Shown: positions 1-7,835, numbered from the stretch's first letter. The stretch is DNA of 43,031 nt from Micromonospora haikouensis (GCF_900091595.1 NZ_FMCW01000021.1:1-43031), one strand, 5' to 3'. Translations and numbers: made by a program. Notes: a model not told the origin generated them from the sequence alone.

Positions 1-380
1 GACACCACACCACGACCGCCGACCTCGACGGACAACCCTCTGGACCAATCGGTACTCTGCACCTACGAAGTGCCTTCCGCGCGCGGAACTCTGAACGACT
101 CGACACCGGTCAGTTTTCCTTACGCGGCAGGCACTTCGCCGTCTCCGCAGACCCTTCCCAACCCCCAAGATCACGGCAGCCGTGAAAGACCGAGGTTAGA
201 ACCCGTCGAGATCCTCAAGCGGGATCAGCGACGTGCCAGGCACGCCAGGCGTTGGTGAAGGCGCGGAGATGCCCGAGGGTCGACTATCAGTAACGAACGT
301 TGGCAAGCTGACGATTGTGTCTATACAGGTCAGCGATGGTTTCTGGCGATCAATGACAAGTCAGGGAGCTTGACGTTCGG
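1..380. other. Non-coding or unrecognised left edge
   Basis: No convincing gene is seen. The only forward reading frame (70-258) lacks a recognisable domain and a Shine-Dalgarno sequence. Base composition around 270-380 is less GC-rich than the rest of the window. Because a tRNA 3' fragment with its terminator follows at 384-455, this stretch may be the end of an integrated element that continues left of the window. This is inference. Confidence 0.3.
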
Positions 381-383
381 TAG

Positions 384-417
384 GCGTAGGTCGACGGTTC
401 GATTCCGTCAGGCGGCT
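384..417 (+). tRNA. tRNA 3' fragment (possible att site)
   Basis: A T-arm is visible: stem GACGG (393-397), 7-nt loop TTCGATT (398-404), stem CCGTC (405-409), then a 7-nt acceptor-like strand AGGCGGC (410-416). No matching GCCGCCT acceptor strand or D-arm lies upstream, so only the 3' part is present. The variable-loop and acceptor sequence resembles tRNA-Thr(CGU), but this identity is a guess. A terminator follows directly. Such fragments are typical attachment sites of phages and integrative elements. Confidence 0.45.
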
Positions 418-421
418 CGGT

Positions 422-455
422 GACGAAGCCCAGGTCAGATGGCCTGGGCTTCGTC
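422..455 (+). terminator. Hairpin terminator after tRNA fragment
   Basis: A perfect 13-bp stem (422-434 with 443-455) with an 8-nt loop is followed by GTTTCC. It sits 5 nt after the tRNA-like acceptor strand, the usual place of a tRNA terminator. It suggests that the natural downstream flank of the tRNA gene is kept here. Confidence 0.65.
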
Positions 456-580
456 GTTTCCGGTATCTGTCGCGCCGCGCCGCCGCCCGGGCCGGGCCCT
501 GCCGCGTGCGGCCGCCGCGCCGCAAGCTCTCCCGCCCGGCGTGACACGGGTTCGCCTCCACCGGTCGACGCCACCCGTCC

Positions 581-717
581 CGCTCCCTTTGCTCTGCACC
601 CAGATACGCAACGGCTTACCCAACGTGATCGGCCGTCGCCCGCCGGCCCTGCGCCGACGTGGCGGAGATGCAGGTCGGCGCTGGTGCTGCGGATATGGGT
701 GCAGAGCAAAGGGAGCG
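581..717. repeat. 22-bp perfect inverted repeat in intergenic DNA
   Basis: Arms at 581-602 and 696-717 are exact reverse complements over 22 bp, with weaker pairing inside (for example ATACGCA against TGCGGAT). They are separated by 93 bp of GC-rich DNA. Both arms contain CTTTGCTCTGCAC. No credible gene lies between them. The element could form a long hairpin or be a small non-autonomous repeat. It lies in the gene-poor stretch 456-829, where nothing else was identified. Confidence 0.6.
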
Positions 718-829
718 CGAGGTGTGGGCGGGGGCGGGCGCGGGGTCACCGTGGGTGGCGGCTGCCCCGCGCCCCGCGCCCCGCGCACCGGCTGGTCCGG
801 GGGTGGGCGGGCTGTGGGAGCCTGTCGTG

Positions 830-1108
830 ATGTCCCGTAGCCGTGTGGCGATGTCCGTCGGGGTTCTCCTGCTCCTCGCCTCCTGCCTGCTGCCGTGCCT
901 GCCCCTGCTGCAGGTGGCCGGGACCTCACTGCCCTATCAGGACCCGACGCCCGAGATGCTGCAACAGCACGCCGCGAACGTCGCGGCGGCCGAACGCCGG
1001 CTCGCCGTGTGTGCGGTCGTCGCCGCGGCTCTGGCTCTCCTGGGTCTGGCCGCCCTCGTCCTCGCCTATGTCTGGAGGCGGCGACGCCCGCCGGCGATGT
1101 CGGTCTAG
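830..1108 (+). CDS. Small two-span membrane protein
   Basis: A 92-residue protein with two hydrophobic segments, roughly residues 7-30 and 58-81, the second followed by a WRRRRR-like basic end. This predicts a hairpin in the membrane with a short external loop containing a helical QQHAANVAAAERRL stretch. The ATG at 830 is chosen because GGGAG lies at 816-820. Longer in-frame starts upstream add only low-complexity residues. No family is recognised and no function is proposed. It stands alone between an inverted repeat and a phage-like cassette. Confidence 0.5.
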   Translation: MSRSRVAMSVGVLLLLASCLLPCLPLLQVAGTSLPYQDPTPEMLQQHAANVAAAERRLAVCAVVAAALALLGLAALVLAYVWRRRRPPAMSV

Positions 1109-1329
1109 TGGCGTTATCCGGCCCGCCGGCCCGGGTGTTCGGGCAGGTCAGGGCTTGGATAGCACTATCCGAAGCTAGGACGTTTGCCCTGGTGAAAGCG
1201 TGATTATCTAGTTACCCTTGGGTCAACTGCCCGCCGTTGTGCACCACTTGGTCGGGCTTGTGCCTAACGGAGGGTATGCGTACTCGGTAGTCATCTGGCC
1301 CGGCTCCCAACTACCCGAAGGGAGCGCCC
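1109..1329 (+). promoter_or_regulatory. Intergenic region with 14-bp palindrome
   Basis: The spacer before the phage-like cassette holds a perfect palindrome, GGATAGCACTATCC, at 1157-1170. This is an operator-like element, but no regulator gene is near. GGGAG at about 1319-1323 serves as ribosome binding site for the ATG at 1330. No clear -35/-10 pair is assigned. Confidence 0.35.
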
Positions 1330-2253
1330 ATGACCCGGGCCCCGGCGAACCTGATGGCCGTCCGAAGCCTGCTCCTGACCCACCTGGACGTCGACCCGAA
1401 GACCTCACGCCCGCAGGACCTGGAACCAGCGGAGGTCGGCATCGTGGGCGACGCCTCCCACCGGGGCGGCTACCACTGTGGCTCCGACCGCGTCGTGCCC
1501 GGTGACTACTCCGTGGTGGAGTCCACCCGGGACAGTTCGGGGCTGACCCTCGACGCATCAGCCCTGGACGTCGGCGGCTTCAGCGTGAAGTCCGGCGGCC
1601 GCACCCACGACCTGCGTTCGTTCTCGGTCTGGTGTGTGCAGCAGTGCACCGCCGGCACGGCCGACACGCGGGACATCAGGGAGATCATCTATTCCCCCGA
1701 CGGCAAGACGGTCAAGCGGTGGGACCGGCTCGGCAAGCGCAGCACCGGCGACAGCTCCCACCTCTGGCACACCCACTTCAGCTTCTTCCGCGACTCGACC
1801 AAGGCGGGCCGGGACCAGACCCCGCTGTTCCGCCGCTACCTGACCGAAATCGGGCTGATCAGCCCCCCGACACCGGAGGACGACATGAGCGAGAAGGCCG
1901 AGAACGAGATCCACCAGGTCTACCTAGGCACGTTTTACGGCGGGAGCAGCATGGGCCGGGCCGTCGACCCGGACGGCGCCGGTCCGGCGGCGGCCAGCAA
2001 CAGTCTCGTCGCCAAGCTCGACTACCTGATGGCCCGCCTGGACGGCGTCGTCGCCGGGGTCACCACCCTGCAGGGCAAGGACTGGACGGACGAGCCCGCC
2101 GTCATCGCCGGGGTGCTTGCCGGCCTGTCCCCGCAGCGGCTCGCCGAGGCGCTGGCGGCCGCCGGGCTCACCCCGGCGGCCATCGCGGCGGCGGTGCCGC
2201 AGGACATGGCCCGCAAGGTCGTCGACGAGTTGACCGCCCGGCTGTCGAGCTGA
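1330..2253 (+). CDS. Phage-like cell-wall enzyme candidate (M15-like)
   Basis: A 307-residue protein. The N-terminal half contains SHRGGYHCGSDRV (about residues 44-56), a D/S-rich stretch, and SSHLWHTHFSFF (about 142-153). This spacing of His/Asp clusters and an H-x-H recalls zinc D,D-peptidase/endolysin folds of the M15 type, but the match is from motifs only. The C-terminal third (from about residue 185) is Ala-rich and helical with no catalytic look. Start ATG 1330 has a GGGAG site. It is followed after 6 nt by a membrane protein, a collagen-like protein and a holin-like protein, which fits a phage lysis or tail-end cassette. Exact function is inferred. Confidence 0.55.
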   Translation: MTRAPANLMAVRSLLLTHLDVDPKTSRPQDLEPAEVGIVGDASHRGGYHCGSDRVVPGDYSVVESTRDSSGLTLDASALDVGGFSVKSGGRTHDLRSFSVWCVQQCTAGTADTRDIREIIYSPDGKTVKRWDRLGKRSTGDSSHLWHTHFSFFRDSTKAGRDQTPLFRRYLTEIGLISPPTPEDDMSEKAENEIHQVYLGTFYGGSSMGRAVDPDGAGPAAASNSLVAKLDYLMARLDGVVAGVTTLQGKDWTDEPAVIAGVLAGLSPQRLAEALAAAGLTPAAIAAAVPQDMARKVVDELTARLSS

Positions 2254-2259
2254 CGTCGT

Positions 2260-2574
2260 GTGGACCTGGCGACTCTCGTCCCGCCCGGTGGCCTCGGCGC
2301 GGTCGGAGCCGGCGGGTTGCTTGTCATGGTCGTCCTGTACCTCCTCAACGCGAACCGGGCCGACCGCAAGGAGTACCAGGAGGCCATCGACCGGGCCGAG
2401 CGGCGCGCCGACGAGGCGGAGGTGCGCCGCTCGGCCGCCGAGGCCCGGCTCGACACCCTCCAGCAGGCCGTGGACGAGGCGCGATCCGCCCGGCGGGCGG
2501 CCGAGGACCACGCCGACGCCCTGCTGCGGGAACTGACGAGACTGCGTCCGCACGAGCCAGGCGGTGATGCGTGA
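2260..2574 (+). CDS. Membrane-anchored coiled-coil protein of phage-like cassette
   Basis: A 104-residue protein starting at GTG 2260. An N-terminal hydrophobic segment (about residues 10-28) is followed by a charged heptad-like helix rich in Glu, Arg and Ala up to about residue 94. It resembles small membrane proteins next to actinophage lysis genes. It could be a holin-like or spanin-like partner, but no conserved catalytic motif is present. Its stop codon overlaps the GTG start of the collagen-like gene (GTGA, 2571-2574), so the two are probably translationally coupled. Confidence 0.5.
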   Translation: MDLATLVPPGGLGAVGAGGLLVMVVLYLLNANRADRKEYQEAIDRAERRADEAEVRRSAAEARLDTLQQAVDEARSARRAAEDHADALLRELTRLRPHEPGGDA

Positions 2575-3230
2575 CCGACGAGACCCTTCAGCTACGGCTA
2601 CGGATGAACCGACTGGGCCGCCGCCGCGCGGTGATCGCCGTCGCGGCCACCGCCCTCATCGCCGCCACGATCGGCTGGTGGGCGGCGTCGATGGGGCGGC
2701 AGACCGTCCAGCAACAGCAGCGGGCGGCCACCGCCGTGTCCGGCGCCGAGCAACTGTGCCAGCAGGTCCGGCAGCTCGGCGGCACGTGTGTCGTCGACCC
2801 GGAGGACCTGAAGGGCGTACCCGGGGATCCCGGACCGGCCGGTCCGCCAGGGCCACCGGGGGTGCCCGGCCTCGACGGTGCCGCCGGTCCCACCGGCCCG
2901 CCGGGACCGCGCGGTGAGCAGGGCCCGCAGGGGCCGTCCGGACCCGCCGGATCCGCCGGCCCGGTCGGTCCGGCTGGCCCGGTCGGTCCGGCTGGCCCGG
3001 TCGGTCCGGCTGGTCCGGGGGGTCCCGTGGGCCCGCCGGGGCCGTCCGGGCCGGAGGGGCCCAGGGGCGAGATGGGGCCGCATGGCGAGGCCGGCCCGGT
3101 CGGCCCGGTCGGTCCGAGCGGCCCGAGCGGCCCGCCGGGGCCCTGGTGCCCTGACGGTACGACCGCACAGGTCGTCACCGTCGTCACCGCCGACGGCCCG
3201 CAGCGCATCGTCGCCTGCGTGACCGAATGA
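2571..3230 (+). CDS. Collagen-like repeat membrane protein
   Basis: A 219-residue protein. Residues about 19-38 form one membrane-spanning segment after a basic RLGRRR stretch, giving N-in topology. A short linker has two Cys residues (CQQVRQLGGTC). About residues 82-192 form 37 uninterrupted Gly-X-Y triplets, many of them GPP, GPA and GPV, with embedded repeats of GPVGPA. A short C-terminal domain with CPDG and IVACVTE follows. Gly-X-Y repeats fold as collagen triple helices and are known in phage tail fibres and bacterial surface proteins. The four Cys residues flanking the helix could lock a trimer. Start is GTG 2571, overlapping the previous stop. Confidence 0.75.
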   Translation: MTDETLQLRLRMNRLGRRRAVIAVAATALIAATIGWWAASMGRQTVQQQQRAATAVSGAEQLCQQVRQLGGTCVVDPEDLKGVPGDPGPAGPPGPPGVPGLDGAAGPTGPPGPRGEQGPQGPSGPAGSAGPVGPAGPVGPAGPVGPAGPGGPVGPPGPSGPEGPRGEMGPHGEAGPVGPVGPSGPSGPPGPWCPDGTTAQVVTVVTADGPQRIVACVTE

Positions 3231-3269
3231 ACGACCGATGTCCGCGACCGAGCCCTTAGGAGGCCCGTC

Positions 3270-3530
3270 ATGCCCGAGTCCGTTCCCGTTCCCCTTCCCG
3301 CGCACGCGGCGGCGGCCTCCGAGCCGCTGCTGACCGTCGGCGGGGTCACCGCCGCCGGTGCCGCCGTGCTCAGCCTGCTGGTCGCCTTCGGGCTGCCGGT
3401 GTCGGCCGACCAGCAGACCGCGCTGCTCGGCCTGGTCGCGGTGCTCGCCCCGCTGGTCGTGGCGGTGCTCGCCCGTGGCCGGGTGTACTCCCCGGCCACC
3501 GTGGCCGGCCTGCTGGCCCGCCACCGGTAG
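3270..3530 (+). CDS. Holin-like small membrane protein
   Basis: An 86-residue protein with two hydrophobic segments (about residues 20-42 and 48-67) separated by a short polar turn (SADQQTA) and ending in basic ARGRVYSPATVAGLLARHR. Size and two-span layout match actinophage holins that export endolysin or permeabilise the membrane. Start ATG 3270 is preceded by AGGAGG about 6 nt upstream. It is the last gene of the cassette that begins at 1330. The family assignment rests on layout and context only. Confidence 0.55.
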   Translation: MPESVPVPLPAHAAAASEPLLTVGGVTAAGAAVLSLLVAFGLPVSADQQTALLGLVAVLAPLVVAVLARGRVYSPATVAGLLARHR

Positions 3531-3569
3531 CCGCCCCGCCCGCCCGGGGAGGATGTCGGTGCCGCCCGC

Positions 3570-3575
3570 TAGCCT
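3570..3575 (+). promoter_or_regulatory. -10 box TAGCCT of leaderless promoter
   Basis: TAGCCT ends 7 nt before the ATG at 3583, so transcription should begin at the start codon. The same spacing occurs at several other genes in the window. It decides the start of the DUF4240 gene over the upstream ATG at 3553. Confidence 0.55.
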
Positions 3576-3582
3576 GCGGTTC

Positions 3583-4122
3583 ATGAGCGTGTCGGTGGAT
3601 GGCGTCGCGAAGCTGCCCGGTGTCGAGGACGAGGCCCGGTTCTGGGCCATGGTGGAAGCCGCGTGGGAGCGGCTGGGCCCCGAGCCGGCGGCGCTGCGCC
3701 GGGCCCTGCGGGAGCGGGACCCGGCGGCCGGCGACGTCGACCCGGACGCCCTCGACGAGTGGTTGGACCCGTTCGTCGACCAGTTGCGCGCCCTCGCCGC
3801 CGACCTGTCGAGCGAGGAGTTGACCGCCCTGGACCGGGTGGTCGAGCGGAAGCTCTACGACCTCGACCGCGCCGACATCCACGCCGTCACCGACGGCTCC
3901 GACGACGGCTTCCTCTACGCCCGGGGCCACATCGTCGCCCTCGGCCGCGAGTTCTACGAGGCGGTGCGGGCCAACCCCGCCCTGGCGGTCACCGACGCCG
4001 AGTGCGAGAGCATCTGCTACCTGTTCGCGCACCTGCACGACAAGCTGTTCGGCGACTGGCCGCACACCGGGTCGGGCATCTCCCGGGAGTCGTTCGGCAA
4101 CGCCGACGGCTGGCGGGAGTAG
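3583..4122 (+). CDS. DUF4240 domain protein
   Basis: A 179-residue acidic protein. Its N-terminal half has FWAMVEAAW and LSSEELTALDRVVERKLYDLDR. The C-terminal half has the conserved DGFLYARGHIVALGREFYEAV and CYLFAHLHDKLFGDWP pattern. This matches the DUF4240 family of actinobacterial soluble proteins, whose biochemical role is unknown. An in-frame ATG at 3553 would add ten residues, but it directly abuts GGGGAGG. The leaderless -10 box at 3570-3575 favours 3583. The gene stands alone and converges on the GNAT gene, with 1 nt or less between them. Confidence 0.75.
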   Translation: MSVSVDGVAKLPGVEDEARFWAMVEAAWERLGPEPAALRRALRERDPAAGDVDPDALDEWLDPFVDQLRALAADLSSEELTALDRVVERKLYDLDRADIHAVTDGSDDGFLYARGHIVALGREFYEAVRANPALAVTDAECESICYLFAHLHDKLFGDWPHTGSGISRESFGNADGWRE

Positions 4123-4608
4123 TCAGAACGCGCAGTACATGACGTGCAGGCCGACCCGGCCCAGGGTCGGGTGCGCGAACGCGCCGGGCACGGTGCCGAC
4201 CACCTCGAACCCGAGTCGGCGGTAGATTGCGACCGCCGCGTGGTTGGACCCGGCCACCGCGTTGAACTGCATCCCGGCATAGCCGCGCCCGCGCGCCCAG
4301 TCCAGCGCGTGCCGGCACAGGGCCGTGCCGACCCCGTGCCCGCGGGCGGCGGCGGCCACCATGAAACTCGCGGTGGCCACGTGCGATCCCGGCCCCGGCC
4401 GGTTGGTGCCCATCTTGGCCGTGCCCAGCACCCGGTCACCGTCGACCGCCACGACGGTCCGCCCGGGCGGGCGCTCCACCCAGATGTCGTACGCCTGCTC
4501 GGCGGTCGTCGCCGGGTCGTACGTGAAGGTGTCCCCGGCCCGGACGACCTCGGCGACGATCTCCCACACCCGGGGCCAGTCGGTGTCGGTGAACTCCCGG
4601 ATCAGCAC
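4123..4608 (-). CDS. GNAT-family N-acetyltransferase
   Basis: A 161-residue acetyl-CoA-dependent transferase of the phosphinothricin-acetyltransferase-like type. It starts VLIREFTDTDW and contains TFTYDPATT, the acetyl-CoA loop AAARGHGVGTALC (R/Q-x-x-G-x-G/A, about residues 94-106), a FNAVAGSNHAAVAIYRRLGFEVVGTVPGAF motif B region and a C-terminal HVMYCAF strand. The substrate cannot be read from sequence; amino acids or amine drugs are typical. Start GTG 4608 is supported by a leaderless -10 box. Its stop abuts the DUF4240 stop. Confidence 0.8.
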   Translation of the reverse strand: MLIREFTDTDWPRVWEIVAEVVRAGDTFTYDPATTAEQAYDIWVERPPGRTVVAVDGDRVLGTAKMGTNRPGPGSHVATASFMVAAAARGHGVGTALCRHALDWARGRGYAGMQFNAVAGSNHAAVAIYRRLGFEVVGTVPGAFAHPTLGRVGLHVMYCAF

Positions 4609-4615
4609 GCCCGCG

Positions 4616-4621
4616 ACGCTA
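4616..4621 (-). promoter_or_regulatory. -10 box TAGCGT of leaderless promoter
   Basis: On the minus strand TAGCGT is followed by 7 nt and the GTG at 4608. There is no Shine-Dalgarno sequence. This is the same geometry as at 3583, 14932, 22052, 19358 and 25330. Confidence 0.5.
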
Positions 4622-4717
4622 CCGCAGCGCGGCGCGGGTAGTGCTGGCACCACCGTGGACGGTGGTGTGCCCTGGACGACGGTCGGGCAGTGGGCCGCCC
4701 AGCGGGGCGGCAACCCC

Positions 4718-5823
4718 GTGCTGGAGGACGTCGCCCGCCGGATGATGGCGGTCGGCCCGCCCGGGTACGCGGCCCGGGTCGGCGCCGGCCCCCGGGTGAC
4801 CCGTACGGCCGCCGGGCTCGCGGACATCTCCACCGGGCGACGCATGGCCGCCCGCGACCAGTTCGAGGCGGGCAGCAACACGAAGACGTTCACGGCGGTG
4901 CTCGCCCTGCAGCTGGTGGACCGTGGGCAGCTCAGGCTGGACGCGCCGGTCTCCCGGTATCTGCCGCAGGTCGTGCCGAACGGCCGGAACATCACCGTCC
5001 GGATGCTGCTCAACCACACCAGCGGCCTGTTCAGCTACACCGGCGACGAGGCGTTCATGGCCGGCCTGGCGAGCGACCCGCAGCGGGTGTGGACCGAGGC
5101 GGAGCTGCTCGCCGTGGCGTTCGCGCACGAGCCGAACTTCGCGCCGGGCACGGGCTGGTCCTACTCGAACACCAACTACACGCTGCTCGGAATGATCATC
5201 GAGAAGCTGACCGGCAAGGGCCTGCCGGAGCTGGTGCGGCAGCGCATCGCCGCGCCGCTGGGCCTGCGGCACACCTACTTCGCCGACCCGCGCGCGGTCC
5301 ACACCGGGCCCGGCTACGCCCACGGCTACGGGCCAGGCTCGCCGGCCCGCAGCCCGGCTACGTCGACACGGCCACCTGGCCGATCGGCGGCTGGGGCGGC
5401 GCCGCCGGGGCCGTCATCTCCACCACCGACGACCTCGCCCGGTTCTTCTCCGCCGTGCTGCGGGGCGAGCTGTTCTCGGCCGAGCAGCTCAGGCAGATGA
5501 CGACCACGGTCGAGCTGCCGGCCGACTTCCCCATGAAGGGCGGCTACGGCCTCGGGCTGATCAGGCTCGACTCGGCGTGCGGCACGGTGTGGGGCCACGG
5601 CGGCGACACCCTCGGCCACCACAGCATCGCCCTGGCGACCGCCGACGGCCGGCGCACCGTGGTCAGCGTCGCCAACGCGGAGCCGTTCGACGCCGAGCCC
5701 AACGCCGGCTGGGACCGCTACTACCGGGTGGCCATGGCCGCCACCGATGCGTCCGTCTGCGCGATGCTCAGCAGGCCGGTGCCGGCCTCCGTGCTGGAGG
5801 ACCTGCACAGCGTGGGTGGCTGA
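4718..5823 (+). pseudogene. S12 serine hydrolase (beta-lactamase/D-Ala carboxypeptidase-like), frameshifted
   Basis: The class-C beta-lactamase / D-alanyl-D-alanine carboxypeptidase fold (MEROPS S12) is clear, but it is split over two frames. The first frame gives FEAGSNTKTFTAV with the catalytic Ser-x-x-Lys, LLNHTSGLFSYTG, and YSNTNY with the Tyr-x-Asn motif, up to HGYGPG near 5337. The frame then moves by -1 and continues as AGPQPGYVDTATW, GGWGGAAGAVISTTDDLARFF and WGHGGDTLGH, the third motif, to the stop at 5823. A single missing base near 5330-5350 explains this. The start is uncertain: GTG 4718 is the earliest that fits the fold, and no signal peptide is seen. It may be a true pseudogene or a sequence error. 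Confidence 0.7.
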
Positions 5824-5832
5824 CGAGATCGT

Positions 5833-5882
5833 GTCGGGGAGGTGGCGGTATCCGGAGCCGGGGATACCGCCACCTCCCCGAC
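5833..5882. terminator. Bidirectional hairpin terminator
   Basis: A perfect 21-bp stem (5833-5853 with 5862-5882) with an 8-nt loop lies between the stops of two convergent genes (5823 and 5890). It would end transcription in both directions. Confidence 0.75.
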
Positions 5883-5889
5883 TTGCGCG

Positions 5890-6507
5890 TCAGCCGTAGA
5901 TCTTGCGCTCGTACGCCGGGCCGTAGTAGACCTCCAGGTCCGCCAGGCTCTCCGTCGGGACCTCGAGCTCCTTGGCCAGCCGGGCCCGGGACGGCAGCGC
6001 GTCGGGCTGCCAGGTCTCCGGCCGCCACAGCTCCGAGCGGAGGAACGCCTTCCCGCAGTGGAAGAAGATCTGCTCGATCTCCACGACGATCGCCAGGACG
6101 GGCCGGTGGCCCCGGACCACCATGTCGGCGAAGAACGGGGCGTCGCGCACCAGGCGGGCCTGGCCGTTGATCCGCAGCGTGTCCGTCCGGCCGGGGATCA
6201 GGAAGATCAACCCGACGTGCGGGTTGTCCACGATGTTGTGGTAGCCGTCCGCCCGCCGGTTGCCCGGGCGCTCCGGGATCGCGATCGTCGTGTCGTCCAG
6301 GACCAGGGCGAAGCCGGGCGGGTCGCCCTTCGGCGAGACGTCGCAGGCCCCGTCCGCACCGGCCGTGGCGACCAGGCAGAACGGCGAGGCCGCCAGCCAC
6401 TGCCGGTCCCGCTCGTGCAGGGCCCGCCGCTCCTTGGTCACCGCCCGGGGCATCGGCGCCCCCAGCAGCTCGCGCAGTTCCTCGTGCGAGGTGATCTCCA
6501 CCGTCAC
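5890..6507 (-). CDS. PPOX-type FMN flavoprotein (MSMEG_1061-like)
   Basis: A 205-residue protein of the pyridoxamine-5'-phosphate-oxidase-like split-barrel fold. Visible are SPFCLVATAGADGACDVSPKG (flavin-binding strand), ALVLDDTTIAIPERPGNRRADGYHNIVDNPHVGLIFLIPG, then TLRINGQARLV and a C-terminal QIFFHCGKAFLRSELW. This pattern matches the MSMEG_1061/DR2398 subgroup of FMN-dependent flavoproteins, whose substrate is not established. Start GTG 6507 has GGGGAGG about 5 nt upstream. It converges on the serine hydrolase across a strong terminator. Confidence 0.8.
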   Translation of the reverse strand: MTVEITSHEELRELLGAPMPRAVTKERRALHERDRQWLAASPFCLVATAGADGACDVSPKGDPPGFALVLDDTTIAIPERPGNRRADGYHNIVDNPHVGLIFLIPGRTDTLRINGQARLVRDAPFFADMVVRGHRPVLAIVVEIEQIFFHCGKAFLRSELWRPETWQPDALPSRARLAKELEVPTESLADLEVYYGPAYERKIYG

Positions 6508-6718
6508 GTCAGCCTCCCCGTAACCGTTGATTCCGGTGGCGGCCCGCGGCGGCGCTGCCCGGCCCGTCCGGTCGAGCCTAGGCGAAGCGCCGCGAGCGCG
6601 AGGTTTGTCACCCGGCGTCCCGGGTACGGCCCCACGCAGCCGCCGAGCCCCACCAGCAGCCCAGCCGGAACAGCAGCCCAGCCCGCAACCGTGCACGGAC
6701 CGACCAACGGAGGCCGCG

Positions 6719-7225
6719 ATGGAGAGCCGACTCAAGGTGCTCGGGCACCCCGTGCACCCGATGCTGATCACGTTCCCGGTCGGCCTGCTGGTCACCGCTG
6801 TGATCTTCGACGTCGTCGACACCGTCGGCGGCCCGGCCTTCCTCGGCGAGGTGGCGTACTGGAACATCACCGTCGGCCTGATCGGCGGCCTGCTGGCCGC
6901 GGCGGCCGGCGCGTTCGACCTGCTGGCCATCCCCACCGGCACCCGCGCCAAGCGGGTGGGCCTCACCCACGCCGCCGCGAACCTCGCCGTGATCCTCCTC
7001 TTCGCCGCCGTCTGGGTGGTCCGGCTCAACGCCGAGTCGCGGGCCGCCGGCGGCGCGCTGATCGCCATCGAGGTCGTCGCGCTGGCCATCCTCGGCGCGA
7101 GCGCCTGGCTCGGCGGCGAACTGGTCGACCGGCTCGGCGTCGGCGTCGACACCGACGCCGACCTCGACGCGCCCAGCTCGCTGCGGCCCCGGGCGGCCGG
7201 CCAGCGGATCGGAGACGTGCGATGA
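6719..7225 (+). CDS. DUF2231 four-span membrane protein
   Basis: A 168-residue integral membrane protein. It opens with VLGHPVHPMLITFPVGLL, the His-Pro-x-x-Pro signature of DUF2231, and has four hydrophobic segments (about residues 12-32, 45-65, 77-97 and 107-127). A short acidic cytoplasmic tail follows. The conserved His residues suggest metal or heme binding, but the family's function is not known. Start ATG 6719 follows CGGAGG at about 6708-6713. Its end overlaps the Hsp20 start by ATGA, so the two form an operon. Confidence 0.8.
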   Translation: MESRLKVLGHPVHPMLITFPVGLLVTAVIFDVVDTVGGPAFLGEVAYWNITVGLIGGLLAAAAGAFDLLAIPTGTRAKRVGLTHAAANLAVILLFAAVWVVRLNAESRAAGGALIAIEVVALAILGASAWLGGELVDRLGVGVDTDADLDAPSSLRPRAAGQRIGDVR

Positions 7226-7821
7226 GCCAGCAGCCCGACGGCCGTGGCTGGCGCGGCCGGCAGCAGAGCTGGGACCCGATGGGGGAGCTCCAGTCGCTGC
7301 GCGCCGAGCTGAGCCGCCTCGTCGGCGGCGGCCGGTCCGGCCCGCCCGAGGTGGAGCTGGGCGAGACCGCCGACGGCTGGGAGGTCGTCGTCCGGCTGCC
7401 CGGCGTCGCCCCCGAGGAGGTGGCCGTCGAGCTGGACGACCAGGAGCTGTGCGTCCGGGCCCGCTCGGAGGCCGAGGTCAACGCCGACCAGGGCATCCCC
7501 GGCGGCTTCGAGACCCGGGGCTTCGAGTACCGCGTCGGCCTGCCCGCCCGGGTGGACCCCGACCGCATCGACGCCGTGATGGACCACGGCCTGCTCCGGG
7601 TCCGGCTGCCCCGGGCGGCCCGGCCCACCCCGCGCACCATCACCGTCGGCCGCACCGGCTACCGGGGAGCCGACGGGGGCCCGGCCCACCGGGGAGCCGG
7701 CACCGGCCCGGTCCACCGGACGAGCACCGGCTCGACGGGCGCGCCCGCCCCCGTCGATCCCGCCGCCGACCGGGAGCTGCACCACCCGGACACGGCCGTC
7801 GACGAGATCGACCGGCCGTAG
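7222..7821 (+). CDS. Hsp20/alpha-crystallin small heat-shock protein
   Basis: A 199-residue ATP-independent chaperone that holds unfolding proteins. The alpha-crystallin domain spans about residues 45-145: GWEVVVRLPGVAPEEVAVELDDQELCVRA, FEYRVGLPARVDPDRIDAVMDHGLLRVRLPR. The C-terminal tail (about 150-199) is low complexity, rich in Gly, Thr and Pro, and longer than usual. The start ATG overlaps the DUF2231 stop. Pairing with a small membrane protein suggests a shared stress response, which is inference. Confidence 0.85.
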   Translation: MSQQPDGRGWRGRQQSWDPMGELQSLRAELSRLVGGGRSGPPEVELGETADGWEVVVRLPGVAPEEVAVELDDQELCVRARSEAEVNADQGIPGGFETRGFEYRVGLPARVDPDRIDAVMDHGLLRVRLPRAARPTPRTITVGRTGYRGADGGPAHRGAGTGPVHRTSTGSTGAPAPVDPAADRELHHPDTAVDEIDRP

Positions 7822-7835
7822 CGGGTCGGGCAGAG

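Noticed and set aside
384..417. Intact tRNA gene
   Set aside because: No 5' acceptor strand, D-arm or clear anticodon stem can be built upstream.
2588..3650. Long antisense frames opposite the collagen-like gene
   Set aside because: The GGN-CCN repeats keep the opposite strand open. The forward frame has a membrane span, overlapping start and phage-like neighbours.
5890..7785. 631-codon minus-strand frame across DUF2231 and Hsp20 genes
   Set aside because: Only its last 205 codons form a protein (PPOX flavoprotein); the rest is antisense to two clear genes.
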